Positions 36,359 through 45,163 of a stretch of DNA of 64,000 bases are shown piece after piece. The position numbers were made by a program, and so were the translations under genes. The number at the start of each line of letters is the position of its first letter. Position 1 is the first letter of the stretch. Where the stretch lies: the NCBI GenBank assembly GCA_023423275.1, contig JAFAFW010000007.1, positions 62,001 to 126,000 on the forward strand. Direction: 5' to 3'. The stretch is from Pseudomonadota bacterium (lineage in GTDB: Bacteria; Pseudomonadota; Alphaproteobacteria; Rhizobiales; Hyphomicrobiaceae). The notes under the pieces were generated by a model. That model was not told the origin of the DNA. It was given only the letters and a program-made list of their open reading frames with translations, and did no database searches.

Positions 36359-37576
36359 TTACCGGCCTTGCCGGCCGGTAAGCCGCCCAAGCCAATCGCG
36401 CAGGCGTCCCGAGAGGATCTGCAACATCAGGGACAGCCCGCCGAGTTGTTGTGGCGCGGCATCGACCCCACTGAGCCGGGCGTCGACCCCCTGGGCGAAC
36501 AGTTCGCCGATCCGCGCCACCAGATCCCGGACCAGGCCCGAGCGGCTGAACTGAGCGAGTGGCCCGGTGAGGGCATATGCGATGGTGGCTTGAACTTCCG
36601 TCATCTCCCGGCCGTCCCGCGTGACGGGCAACAGCCGGTACTCGACCCGTCCCGTAGCGCGTGACCCGCTTTTGCGATCATTGCCGCGGCCCTCCACGAC
36701 CTGGCGGAATTCATCGTCGAAGCGCTCGAACGAGCCTTCGCCGGCAAAGCTGGCAACGATCGGTCCCAGCTTGACCTCCATGTGCCCGCGCGCCTGCCCA
36801 TTCTCGACCGGACCATCGAGCACCATGCCGGGCATGCAGCGGGCGATCTCCTCGGGATCGGACAGGATGCGCCAGACGTCGGCCCGTGGGTGCGGCAGGG
36901 TAAAACTCTGTGTGAGCTGGGTCTGGCCGTCGACCGTTTCGATGGCGCCCACCGTCACCTTGATGGGATCGCGACGCGCCGCCGGTATCGGCTTCGCCGC
37001 AACCGGAGCAGGCCGGGATGGAGAGGCAATTTCGCTCGCCGTCGACGCTTCCGCGACAGGTCCAGGTGCCGGTCCGAGCCAATCTTGCCGCGCACCGGCC
37101 GCCGCCGTTTCGAGCGGCGGCATCGCCATCATGCGTTCGACCGCGTTGACAATGCCCGTGTAGCCCGTGCACCGGCACAGGTTGCCACTCATGGCGACGC
37201 GAATCTCGGGGCGGCTGAGCCCGCTTTTGCGGCGGACGAGATCGCGCGCGGCGATCAGCATGCCCGGCGTGCAGAAGCCGCATTGAAGCGCGTGCTCCTC
37301 GGTGAAGGCCTTGCGCATACCGACCATCAGCGCGTCGTCGTCGAACCCCTCGATCGTGCGCACACTGGCGCCGTCACAGGCCACGGCATATGTGATGCAG
37401 GAGCGTGCGATCTCGCCATCGATTTCCACCGTGCACGCGCCGCAGATGCCATGCTCACACCCCAGGTGGGTGCCGGTCAGCAGGAGCTGTTCGCGCAGAA
37501 AATCGGCCAGATGCGTACGCGGCGTCACGTCGGCGCTGACGGTCTTGCCGTTGATGGTGAGAGCGATCCTGGTCAT
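36359..37576 (-). CDS. fusion of molybdenum hydroxylase [2Fe-2S] small subunit and CoxG-like SRPBCC domain
   Basis: The 405-residue protein combines two domains. Residues 1-150 are the small subunit of xanthine oxidase/CO dehydrogenase-type enzymes: the plant-type cluster Cys40/45/48/60 (GCEHGICGACT) and the second cluster Cys99/102/134/136 (QCGFCTPGML, LCRCTGY). Residues 200-365 are a SRPBCC/CoxG domain (FTLPHPRADVWRILSDPEEI, RCMPGMV). CoxG is normally separate and is thought to help membrane attachment or maturation. A Pro/Ala linker joins the parts. It ends a three-gene operon and overlaps the FAD-subunit gene by 4 bases. Confidence 0.92.
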   Translation of the reverse strand: MTRIALTINGKTVSADVTPRTHLADFLREQLLLTGTHLGCEHGICGACTVEIDGEIARSCITYAVACDGASVRTIEGFDDDALMVGMRKAFTEEHALQCGFCTPGMLIAARDLVRRKSGLSRPEIRVAMSGNLCRCTGYTGIVNAVERMMAMPPLETAAAGARQDWLGPAPGPVAEASTASEIASPSRPAPVAAKPIPAARRDPIKVTVGAIETVDGQTQLTQSFTLPHPRADVWRILSDPEEIARCMPGMVLDGPVENGQARGHMEVKLGPIVASFAGEGSFERFDDEFRQVVEGRGNDRKSGSRATGRVEYRLLPVTRDGREMTEVQATIAYALTGPLAQFSRSGLVRDLVARIGELFAQGVDARLSGVDAAPQQLGGLSLMLQILSGRLRDWLGRLTGRQGR

Positions 37577-38400
37577 TGCGCGAACGCTCCCTGCATGGCG
37601 CGGCGAAGAGCGGCGAGGTGGATGCGAAGCTCGTAGGCATCGTCGAGCCCCGCCTCTCGCAGCACACCGGCAACGCCCGATGTTTTGAGCGCCGAGGGTT
37701 CCAGATCGCGCAATCCGACATCTTTCCCGTTGATGACGATCGGCTTGCCGTGGGTCGAGCCCGCGACGAGCCGCAGGACGTCATGATCTGGATCATGCAC
37801 AGCGACGCCGATGGCTTCGGCGAACTCACCCGTCTTGCGGCAGATCTTGTCGTAGCCGCAGCGTGCCCGGCCTGACAGTTTGGGAATGCGCACTCCGGCG
37901 ACCAGTTCATCGCCAGCAAGATCCGTATCGAGTGCGCCGCGCATGAACGCCGTCAGCGGAGCGCGGCGGCGACCGCGGGGGCCTGCGATGTCCAATTCGG
38001 CTTCGAGCGCCGTGAAGCACGACAGCCAGTCCGCGGCAGGGTCGGCATGAGCGAGGCTGCCACCGACCGTGCCACGGGTGCGCACGGCGCGATAGGCAAT
38101 GCCCTTGGCGACACGGGCCAGAAAGCCGTGCGCGGGGTCGGCGGGAATGCGCCCATCCTCGATCGCGGCATGGGTGACGGTTGCGCCGAGCGTGACGGCA
38201 TCGGCGCTGTTTTCCACACGGGCGAGTTCCTCGATCCGTGTGATATCGACCAAGAGAGCAGGCTGGGCCAGCCGCAGGTTGAGCATCGGCCCCAGCGTTT
38301 GTCCGCCCGCGAGGATCTTGGCCTCGGTATTGGAGGCGAGCAGCGCGATGGCGTCATCCACCGTCCGAGGGCGGGCGTAATCGAACGCGACAGGCTTCAT
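37573..38400 (-). CDS. molybdenum hydroxylase FAD-binding medium subunit (CoxM type)
   Basis: The 275-residue protein has the VAO-type FAD-binding motifs of medium subunits, AKILAGGQTLGPMLNLRLAQ and TRGTVGGSLAHADPAADWL. It passes electrons from the [2Fe-2S] subunit to FAD. Start and stop overlap both neighbours by 4 bases (ATGA), so the three subunits are translated from one message. Confidence 0.93.
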   Translation of the reverse strand: MKPVAFDYARPRTVDDAIALLASNTEAKILAGGQTLGPMLNLRLAQPALLVDITRIEELARVENSADAVTLGATVTHAAIEDGRIPADPAHGFLARVAKGIAYRAVRTRGTVGGSLAHADPAADWLSCFTALEAELDIAGPRGRRRAPLTAFMRGALDTDLAGDELVAGVRIPKLSGRARCGYDKICRKTGEFAEAIGVAVHDPDHDVLRLVAGSTHGKPIVINGKDVGLRDLEPSALKTSGVAGVLREAGLDDAYELRIHLAALRRAMQGAFAQ

Positions 38401-40736
38401 GATGCCGCTCCGCTGCTGCGTGCGACCGCCTCGACAATGCGACGCGGTGTAATGGGAGAAACCAGAAGCTCCGCGCCGAAATCCTTCAGGGCGTCGTTGA
38501 TCGCGTTGGTGATCGCTGCGGGTGGAGCAATCGCACCGCCTTCGCCAAGGCCTTTCTGGCCGAAGCGCGTGTAGGGCGATGGCGTTTCCATATGCACGAT
38601 GCGGATTTCGGGAAGTTCCGTCGGTCCGGGCAGCAGATAATCCGACAGCGTCGATGCGAGCGGCTGCCCGCGGCTGTCGTAGGGCATTTCTTCATAGAGT
38701 GCCGTGCCGATGCCCTGAGCCGCGCCGCCCCATATCTGTCCGTCGACGATCATCGGATTGACGAGAACGCCGCCGTCCTCGACGATGACATAATCGAGGA
38801 TTTCGACCTCACCGGTCTCGGTATCCACGGCGACCACCGCCGCGTGCGCCGCATAGCTGAACGTGCCGGTATCGCGTTTCGCCTTGTAACCGGCTGTGAC
38901 TTCCAGCCCTCCCGGGTCCACGTCGGCCGGCAGATCCTGCGGCCGGCGATACCACGTGCGTGCGATTTCGGCGACCGAAACGCGCCCTGACGGTCCAATG
39001 ACCTCGCCATTTTCCAAGCGGACATCGTCAGACCGGGCTTGGATCAGCTTGGCTCCGATGTGTTTGACGCGCTCGGCGAGCTGGTCGCAGGCGGCAGCAA
39101 CGGCGCCACCAGCCATGATCATGCAACGTGACCCCCAGGTGCCGGTGGAGTAGGGCGTCTGGGCAGTATCGCCGTGGACGACCTTGATCCGCTCGTGCGG
39201 GACGCCAAGGATCGCGTGTGCCACTTGAGACAGCGTCGTTTCATGGCCCTGGCCATGGCTTTGCGAGCCGACCTTCACTTCGAGGCCGCCGTCGGGCGTG
39301 AACCGAGCCTGGCACATCTCGTGTCCCGGTACGAAGGGAACGCCCCAGGCCGCATAGACGCTGGTGCCATGACCGGCTTGCTCGGCATATATGGAAAAGC
39401 CGATACCGATATGCCGCCCATCGGCTTCGGCCTGCTGCTGACGTTTGCGGATCGTGTCGAGGCCGATTGCATCCACCGCTTGGCGCAATGCTTCCGGATA
39501 GTTCCCGGAATCGAAGTGGCGCTTAGTGATATTGTCGAACGGCATCTGCTCCGGCTGGACGAGACTGGAAAACCGCAGGGCGGTCGGTTCCCTGCCGGTG
39601 GCGCGCGCCAAGGCATCGAGGGTGACCTCCAGCGCGAAACACACGCCCGTGCGCGCCACACCGCGATAAGGGAGAATCGGCGGCTTATTGGTCGCGACGG
39701 AATAGGTGCGGCAGCGGTAGTGAGGGAAATCGTAGACGCCGGGCAGAATGCTGCCGATCTGCCCGCCCTCCAGGCATGCCGAGAAGGGATACGCCGAATA
39801 GGCACCGGCATCGACAGTCGCTTCGCAATCCAGCGCCAGAAGCCGTCCATCGGCGTCGGCATAGGCCGTCAAAATGTAATGATGCTCCCGGCAATCGGCG
39901 CCATTGGTTAGATTTTCGCGGCGATCCTCGATCCACTTCAGGGGCCGGCCGAGTTTGCGGGTGCCCCATGACAGAGCCACTTCCTCAGGCAGCAAAATCC
40001 CTTTGTAGCCGAAGCCTCCCCCGACATCCGGCGCAATGACGCGCACCTCTCCCTCGTCGATTCCGAGACATTCGGCGATGCCGGTCCGCACGATGTGCGG
40101 CTGCTGCGTAGAGGTGTAGACGAGAAGCTGGCCGGTGCGCGTATCCCATTCGGCAACGACGCCGCGGCCTTCCATCGGGCTCATGGCCTGACGCGCCGTC
40201 CGCAGTTCACGTGTGACCGAATAGGCCGCCTTCGCTTTGGCCGCTTCCAGATCGACGTCGATGGTCGTCGTCAGGTACAGGTTGTCCCCCCAGTGCTCAT
40301 GCACCAGCGCAGCGCCCGGCCGGCGCGCTTCGAGCATGTCGTGGAGTGCGGGCAATTCTTCGAGATCGAGTTCGATCTCGGCGGCGATGTCCTCGGCTTC
40401 GGCGCGTGTCGGAGCGACGCACATGGCGACCAGCTCGCCGACATGGCGTACTTTGTCCTCGGCAAGAACGGGCTGCACGGACGATTTGAAACCGGGCAAC
40501 GTCGTGTCGGCGCGAATGGCCGTGGCGTCAGAGAGATCCCTGGCGATGAAGACCTGGTCGCGCAGCGCAACGGGAATGCGGATGCCGCGGATTCTGGCGT
40601 GCGCCAGCGGACTTCGAACGAAGGCAACTTCGAGCATGCCGGCCAAGCGTATATCTCCGACATATTGCCCGCGGCCGCGCATATAGCGGTCGTCTTCTTT
40701 ACGGAGCAGCCGTGCTCCGATGCCCTGGTCCGTCAC
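38397..40736 (-). CDS. molybdenum hydroxylase large subunit (form II/BMS-type, not form I CO dehydrogenase)
   Basis: The 779-residue catalytic subunit binds molybdopterin cytosine dinucleotide and hydroxylates its substrate with water. GGGFGYKG (240-247), QPHIVR and the catalytic glutamate Glu732 in GLGEGGAIAPP are visible. The active-site loop reads PYRGVAR (356-362), close to the AYRGAGR of form II enzymes and lacking the AYXCSFR cysteine loop of true CO dehydrogenase. CO oxidation is therefore unlikely; an aldehyde or N-heterocycle is more plausible. A predicted GntR operator (40770-40785) sits 34 bases before the ATG. Confidence 0.92.
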   Translation of the reverse strand: MTDQGIGARLLRKEDDRYMRGRGQYVGDIRLAGMLEVAFVRSPLAHARIRGIRIPVALRDQVFIARDLSDATAIRADTTLPGFKSSVQPVLAEDKVRHVGELVAMCVAPTRAEAEDIAAEIELDLEELPALHDMLEARRPGAALVHEHWGDNLYLTTTIDVDLEAAKAKAAYSVTRELRTARQAMSPMEGRGVVAEWDTRTGQLLVYTSTQQPHIVRTGIAECLGIDEGEVRVIAPDVGGGFGYKGILLPEEVALSWGTRKLGRPLKWIEDRRENLTNGADCREHHYILTAYADADGRLLALDCEATVDAGAYSAYPFSACLEGGQIGSILPGVYDFPHYRCRTYSVATNKPPILPYRGVARTGVCFALEVTLDALARATGREPTALRFSSLVQPEQMPFDNITKRHFDSGNYPEALRQAVDAIGLDTIRKRQQQAEADGRHIGIGFSIYAEQAGHGTSVYAAWGVPFVPGHEMCQARFTPDGGLEVKVGSQSHGQGHETTLSQVAHAILGVPHERIKVVHGDTAQTPYSTGTWGSRCMIMAGGAVAAACDQLAERVKHIGAKLIQARSDDVRLENGEVIGPSGRVSVAEIARTWYRRPQDLPADVDPGGLEVTAGYKAKRDTGTFSYAAHAAVVAVDTETGEVEILDYVIVEDGGVLVNPMIVDGQIWGGAAQGIGTALYEEMPYDSRGQPLASTLSDYLLPGPTELPEIRIVHMETPSPYTRFGQKGLGEGGAIAPPAAITNAINDALKDFGAELLVSPITPRRIVEAVARSSGAAS

Positions 40737-40769
40737 GCTCGACGCCCCCGCCCGGTCCGCGCTGAAGTT

Positions 40770-40785
40770 GTACTATATTTAGTAC
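40770..40785. promoter_or_regulatory. predicted GntR operator upstream of the molybdenum hydroxylase operon
   Basis: GTACTATATTTAGTAC is a perfect 6+6 palindrome around TATT (GTACTA-N4-TAGTAC). On the minus strand it contains TATAGT, a likely -10, so binding would block transcription of the operon starting at 40736. The regulator gene is the next gene upstream. Confidence 0.72.
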
Positions 40786-40841
40786 GAGTTGATCCTAGCG
40801 GCGTCCGTGAGTTCGTCAACAGGGTCGATGCAGACCGGCAG

Positions 40842-41600
40842 CTATTCCCGCTGTTCGCCGATCAGTTCGATGTTGAGGCGTACGCAATCTCCCCGGTAGG
40901 TGATCTCGCCAATGTAGATCACGACGCCGTCGGCGCCGGTCACGACGCAGCGGGCTTCCGCCGTCGGCGCGTTGAGCGCAACACCGAGATGGCGCGCGGT
41001 CTCGACGTCAGCGGCGCCGATCGTGAAAGTCTGATGCGCGCGAGATATCTCGATATCGCCACGCTCTCCGAGGACGACCAGCGCAACACGTGAGGCGAAC
41101 AGCTTCGGCGTCTGATCGTAAATGTGCTGTGCAATATGAACACGGGCGAACGCGTACGGTTCGCCGCTACGTCGCTGTACGCTCGAAAGGAATTTATAGG
41201 CCGCAGCCGGGTCGCCATCTTCGGGGTCGATGCGGGGCTCGCGCACTTGATCGAGCTGGATGAACTCGGGAATGTTCCAGCGGATGGGCGAGACGAGGCT
41301 TTCCCAATCGGTTGCAAGTTGCAGCCAGCGATCGTTGCCGGGCGCCTTGATGACAAACGTGCCGCGCCCCTGGAAGGATTTAACGAGTCCTTCCCCGTGC
41401 AGCAGATCGATGGCCTGACGTACGGTGACGCGGGCAACACCGAATTCGCGTTCCATCTCTTCCAGTGTGGCGATTTTATCGCCGACGCCCCAAACCCCGT
41501 CGCGGATACGACGGCGCAGCACCGACGCCACCTGCAGGTAGCGAGGGACGCGGCTGTCGGCGTCATGGCGAGCGAAGAGTTTTCGGGAGCGGTTTGCCAT
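40842..41600 (-). CDS. GntR/HutC-family transcriptional regulator
   Basis: The 252-residue protein has an N-terminal winged helix-turn-helix of GntR type (RYLQVASVLRRRIRDGVWGV, then EREFGVARVTVRQAIDLLHG) and a UTRA ligand-binding domain (about 100-245). HutC-type members are usually repressors released by a pathway metabolite. It is the third gene of a minus-strand unit after pxpB and pxpC (22 bases after pxpC). Three palindromes in the region are its predicted operators, including one in front of its own unit, which implies autoregulation. The ligand is unknown. Confidence 0.9.
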   Translation of the reverse strand: MANRSRKLFARHDADSRVPRYLQVASVLRRRIRDGVWGVGDKIATLEEMEREFGVARVTVRQAIDLLHGEGLVKSFQGRGTFVIKAPGNDRWLQLATDWESLVSPIRWNIPEFIQLDQVREPRIDPEDGDPAAAYKFLSSVQRRSGEPYAFARVHIAQHIYDQTPKLFASRVALVVLGERGDIEISRAHQTFTIGAADVETARHLGVALNAPTAEARCVVTGADGVVIYIGEITYRGDCVRLNIELIGEQRE

Positions 41601-41622
41601 TATCTCTTGCGATCATGCGGTT

Positions 41623-42720
41623 TCAATGCGCGCCCGATGGCGCCTGTGCGGCCAGGAGCCAGGGCTCGTGGTCGGCGTCCTCACCGTTATGACCGTAGAC
41701 GACGCCGCTGACCAGATTGGATGACATCAGCTTGCCTTCATCGATGATGGCCGTTCGTGCCACCGGAACAAGGTGTGCGGCAAGCCCTTCCAGCATGGCC
41801 GACAATTCGCCGCGCAGCTTTTCGGCAGTCTCGATGCTCACCGCCTCGAACGAAACGACGGCACCGGGCGCAAGGCGGCCGGCTGCGGGCAGATCGGCGG
41901 AAATGACGGTGGCGATCTTCGGATAGCCACCCGTGGTCTGACGATCGGCGAGCAGGATGATCGGAACTCCGGTCCCCGGCACTTGCACCGACCCCGGCGC
42001 GATGCCGTCAGAGACGATATCGAACCCTTTCGCGTGTTCGAGCGCCGGCCCGTCAAGGCGCATGCCCATACGATCCGCGGCCCCCGACACCGTGTATCGT
42101 GAGCTGAGAAACGTCCGGATACTTTCCTGCGTGAAATAATCATCCTGCGGGCCGAGTACGACGCGGATGGCTCGCGCTGGAGCAAGATCGAGCTGCGGAA
42201 GCATATGCTCCTCGCGCACGTCAGTCGTTTCCCGTTTGAGGGGCAGGGCATCGCCTGCGGCCAGAGCTCGGCCCTTCCAACCACCCAGGCTGCCCCTGAC
42301 GTAAGTGGACAGGCTACCGATGAATGGAGCGATGTCGAAGCCGCCTTCGATGGCGAGATAGCCGACTGAACTGCCGCTCAGCGCGCCGATGCGCAGCGTT
42401 TGTCCACGCTCCAGGCGATGACTTTGCAACACAGGCAGGCGTTGGGGTGGTGCGCCATCCGAAACGATCTCGATCGCGGCTTGTCCACCGGCAAAGGCGA
42501 CGCGGACACTGTCAGTTTCGATCGTCAGCGTCGGGCCTTGATAGGCGATCTCCAGAACCGCGGCTGATGGATCGTTGCCCACCAGCAGATTGGCGGCCGT
42601 CAGACTGACGATATCCATCGCGCCGGAGACGGGAATACCCTGCCGCTGATAGCCGGGACGGCCGCAATCCTGCACAGTGGTCATAAGGCCCGGAGACACG
42701 ATGCGCAGCGTCGCGGTCAT
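41623..42720 (-). CDS. pxpC: 5-oxoprolinase-type subunit C (biotin-dependent carboxyltransferase/KipA family)
   Basis: The 365-residue protein starts LRIVSPGLMTTVQDCGRPGY, the signature of PxpC/KipA/allophanate hydrolase subunit 2, and contains VRVVLGPQDDYF-like IRVVLGPQDDYF and TGVPIILLADRQTTGGYPKI. With PxpA and PxpB it forms an ATP-dependent enzyme that opens 5-oxoproline to glutamate. Gene overlap with pxpB is 4 bases. In this setting the lactam substrate may differ from 5-oxoproline. Confidence 0.92.
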   Translation of the reverse strand: MTATLRIVSPGLMTTVQDCGRPGYQRQGIPVSGAMDIVSLTAANLLVGNDPSAAVLEIAYQGPTLTIETDSVRVAFAGGQAAIEIVSDGAPPQRLPVLQSHRLERGQTLRIGALSGSSVGYLAIEGGFDIAPFIGSLSTYVRGSLGGWKGRALAAGDALPLKRETTDVREEHMLPQLDLAPARAIRVVLGPQDDYFTQESIRTFLSSRYTVSGAADRMGMRLDGPALEHAKGFDIVSDGIAPGSVQVPGTGVPIILLADRQTTGGYPKIATVISADLPAAGRLAPGAVVSFEAVSIETAEKLRGELSAMLEGLAAHLVPVARTAIIDEGKLMSSNLVSGVVYGHNGEDADHEPWLLAAQAPSGAH

Positions 42721-43511
42721 TGGCCGGAAGCCTCCGCGTGCGCGATCTCCTGTGGTTCGATCGTCAGTGCCCCCGCTTCGGCGCGTGCACGCAGTTCCTC
42801 GTATTCAGCGAGAGAGATGGGATCAAACTTCACTTTATCGCCGGGACGGAACAGGGCAGGCGACTGCCGGCGCAGGTCCCAGAGCCAAACCGGCGTCCGG
42901 CCCAGCAGGTGCCACCCGCCCGGGCTTTCCAGCGGGTAAATGGAAGCCATGGTCATGGCAATCGCGAGCGACCCCATGGGCACTTTGATGCGAGGATTCA
43001 CCCGGCGCGGAAGCGCCAGCTTTGCGGGCAGATCGCCCATGTAGGGGTATCCGGGCAGAAATCCGACCATGTAGACGTGATACGTCTCGCCGCTGTGCAG
43101 GGCGATGACATCGGCGACAGAAAGATCTGTGCGCTCGGCAACTTCGATCAGGTCGGGGCCGAGGGTCGGATCGTAGCACGCCGGGATGTGCCAGAGACGC
43201 CCCCCGGTCTGTGATACTGTCAGCCCGTCCAAAAACTCCGCCAGGCGTTTTCTCAATCGAGCATGAGGCAGGCGGAGTGGGTCATAATGGATCATCAGCG
43301 AGCGGAAGGTCGGAACGGTCTCGATGATGCCGTCGAGCCGCGCGTCGTCGATGCGCTGGGCCAGCGCCAGAACCAGCGTACTGATATGTCTGTCGATTTT
43401 ATCGCTGAATTCAACAACCAGCGCAGTGTCGCCGCTGGGCAGGAACCGAGCCGCCAGTGTCGGGGTCTTGGGTGTGTTGGAAGCGGCTTGCGACACGTGG
43501 ATCCGGTTCAC
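42717..43511 (-). CDS. pxpB: 5-oxoprolinase-type subunit B (KipI family)
   Basis: The 264-residue protein carries PSGDTALVVEF, the central RSLMIHYDP, and the C-terminal cyclophilin-like FLPGYPYMGDLPAKLALPRR followed by PGGWHLLGRTP. These are diagnostic for PxpB/KipI. It pairs with PxpC to activate the lactam with ATP. It is the first gene of the minus-strand unit pxpB-pxpC-gntR and diverges from pxpA across a 150-base intergenic region with a predicted GntR operator. Confidence 0.93.
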   Translation of the reverse strand: MNRIHVSQAASNTPKTPTLAARFLPSGDTALVVEFSDKIDRHISTLVLALAQRIDDARLDGIIETVPTFRSLMIHYDPLRLPHARLRKRLAEFLDGLTVSQTGGRLWHIPACYDPTLGPDLIEVAERTDLSVADVIALHSGETYHVYMVGFLPGYPYMGDLPAKLALPRRVNPRIKVPMGSLAIAMTMASIYPLESPGGWHLLGRTPVWLWDLRRQSPALFRPGDKVKFDPISLAEYEELRARAEAGALTIEPQEIAHAEASGQ

Positions 43512-43562
43512 AGACGGAGTTCGCGGTAAGGTTCGATGACCCGTGGAACTATTTGTACTGTT

Positions 43563-43578
43563 GTTCTATAAATAGTAC
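43563..43578. promoter_or_regulatory. predicted GntR operator between divergent pxpB and pxpA
   Basis: GTTCTATAAATAGTAC matches GTACTA-N4-TAGTAC at all but one position. It holds TATAAA, a plausible -10 for the rightward pxpA-F420 operon, so one site could control both directions. Confidence 0.7.
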
Positions 43579-43661
43579 CATATGCTGGATGCGGTGCGAT
43601 AAGGAGCCGTGTCACACCGGGCGGCATCAGGCAAGCGGCATATGCTTCGAAGGATGTGCGA

Positions 43662-44435
43662 ATGAGCAAGAAGATCAATCTGAATGCCGATATCGCCGAG
43701 AGCTGGGGGGCGTACAGCATCGGCAACGATCCGGATCTGATGAAGATCATCAAGTCCGCCAACGTTGCTTGCGGCTATCACGCCGGTGATCCCAACTCGA
43801 TGCATCGCCTGTGCATGCTCGCCAAGCGGGAAGGCGTCAGCGTCGGAGTGCATCCCGGCTTCAATGATCTGTGGGGGTTCGGACGCCGTCGCATCACGAT
43901 GAAGCCGCAGGATCTCGAATATATGGTCGCTTACCAGATCGGCGCGCTGCAGGCGATGGCATCGTATGCCGATGTCGAGGTCACCCATCTGAAGCCGCAC
44001 GGCGCGCTGAACAATATGGCGGCCGAGGATTCGGAATATGCCAAGGCCATCGCGCGTGCGATCAAGACCGTGGACAAGAACCTGATCTACGTCGCGCTTG
44101 CCGGTTCCGAAATGGAGAAGGCCGGTCACGACCTGGGCTTGCGCGTGGCGCGCGAAGGGTTCTCGGACCGTGAATACGTCAATGACGGCAACCTGGCGTC
44201 GCGCGCGCTGGCGGGCACCGTGATCAAGGATGCCAAAAAGGCCGTTGAACACACGTTGCGCATGGTGCTTGACGGCGAAGTCATTGCCATGAACGGTGAC
44301 CGGCTCAAAGTCGAAGTGGATTCGCTCTGCGTCCATGGTGACGAGCCGACGGCGGTTGCGGTCGCGGACGCAGTGCGCAAAGCCCTTCAGGATGCGGGCG
44401 TCTCAATCGTGCCGCTCACCGAGATGGGCATTTAA
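43662..44435 (+). CDS. pxpA: 5-oxoprolinase-type subunit A (LamB/YcsF family)
   Basis: The 257-residue protein begins INLNADIAESWGAYSIGNDP and includes SANVACGYHAGDP and VTHLKPHGALNN, the LamB/YcsF signature with the metal/active-site residues. PxpA hydrolyses the phosphorylated lactam intermediate made by PxpBC. The ATG at 43662 has GAAGGAT at good spacing; a GTG at 43656 is less likely. It heads the rightward operon that continues into the F420 genes 29 bases downstream, unusual company for 5-oxoprolinase. Confidence 0.93.
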   Translation: MSKKINLNADIAESWGAYSIGNDPDLMKIIKSANVACGYHAGDPNSMHRLCMLAKREGVSVGVHPGFNDLWGFGRRRITMKPQDLEYMVAYQIGALQAMASYADVEVTHLKPHGALNNMAAEDSEYAKAIARAIKTVDKNLIYVALAGSEMEKAGHDLGLRVAREGFSDREYVNDGNLASRALAGTVIKDAKKAVEHTLRMVLDGEVIAMNGDRLKVEVDSLCVHGDEPTAVAVADAVRKALQDAGVSIVPLTEMGI

Positions 44436-44464
44436 GTTTTCACGAAAGAGAGCGAGGCGCACGC

Positions 44465-45133
44465 ATGGAGCCATCGAAGCCGGCGCTGGCCGTCATCGGA
44501 GGAACGGGCGCACTGGGATCGGGACTGGCGCGCCGCCTCGCCGCGGCCGGCTATGAGATCATCATCGGCTCGCGAACGGCGGAGAAGGCAACCGAAGCTG
44601 CCAATCAGCTTCCGACCGTACCCGGGACTGCCAAACCGCGCGGCGCAACGAATGCGGAAGCGGCCGCGGCGGCTGAGGTGGTCCTTGTGACCGTGCCTTT
44701 TACCAGCCAGGCTCAGATCCTCGATGAGATCAAGCCGCATGTGGCGGGCAAATTGGTTATCGATACAACCGTTCCATTGATGCCGCCGAAGGTGGCGCGT
44801 GTGCAGTTACCATCACAAGGCTGCGCTGCTATGGTGGCGAACGAGCGGCTTGGCGAGGGCGTTAGGGTCGTTTCAGCGTTCCACAACGTGGCGGCCCACA
44901 AGCTGCAAACCGATGCCGAGATTGATTGCGATGTCCTGGTGTTCGGGGATGATCCGAAAGACCGTGAGGTTGCCATCGCGTTGGCCAAGGCTGCCAAGCT
45001 ACGCGGTTTGCATTGCGGACCGCTCGTCAATTCAGCAGCGGCCGAGGCGCTGACCTCGGTGCTCATCGGGATCAATCGTGCGTACAAGGTGGACGGTGCC
45101 GGGCTGCGGATCACGGGAATTACCGAAGCCTGA
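44465..45133 (+). CDS. npdG: NADPH:coenzyme F420 oxidoreductase (Fno/NpdG type)
   Basis: The 222-residue protein shows a Rossmann fold, LAVIGGTGALGSGLARRLAA then YEIIIGSRTAEKA. Conserved Fno features follow (VVLVTVPFTSQAQILDEIKP, VVSAFHNVAAHKLQ and the C-terminal GLRITGI). It moves hydride between NADPH and F420, giving the cell F420H2 for reductions. In picrate-degrading actinobacteria NpdG works beside F420-dependent hydride transferases. It sits between pxpA and cofE, so cofactor synthesis and cofactor reduction appear coupled. Confidence 0.9.
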   Translation: MEPSKPALAVIGGTGALGSGLARRLAAAGYEIIIGSRTAEKATEAANQLPTVPGTAKPRGATNAEAAAAAEVVLVTVPFTSQAQILDEIKPHVAGKLVIDTTVPLMPPKVARVQLPSQGCAAMVANERLGEGVRVVSAFHNVAAHKLQTDAEIDCDVLVFGDDPKDREVAIALAKAAKLRGLHCGPLVNSAAAEALTSVLIGINRAYKVDGAGLRITGITEA

Positions 45134-45163
45134 GCATTGTAAACGCAGGAACGGGCCATAGGC

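Noticed and set aside
36359..40736. Functional aerobic CO dehydrogenase operon
   Set aside because: The active-site loop lacks the form I cysteine motif; the operon is better viewed as a form II-type hydroxylase.
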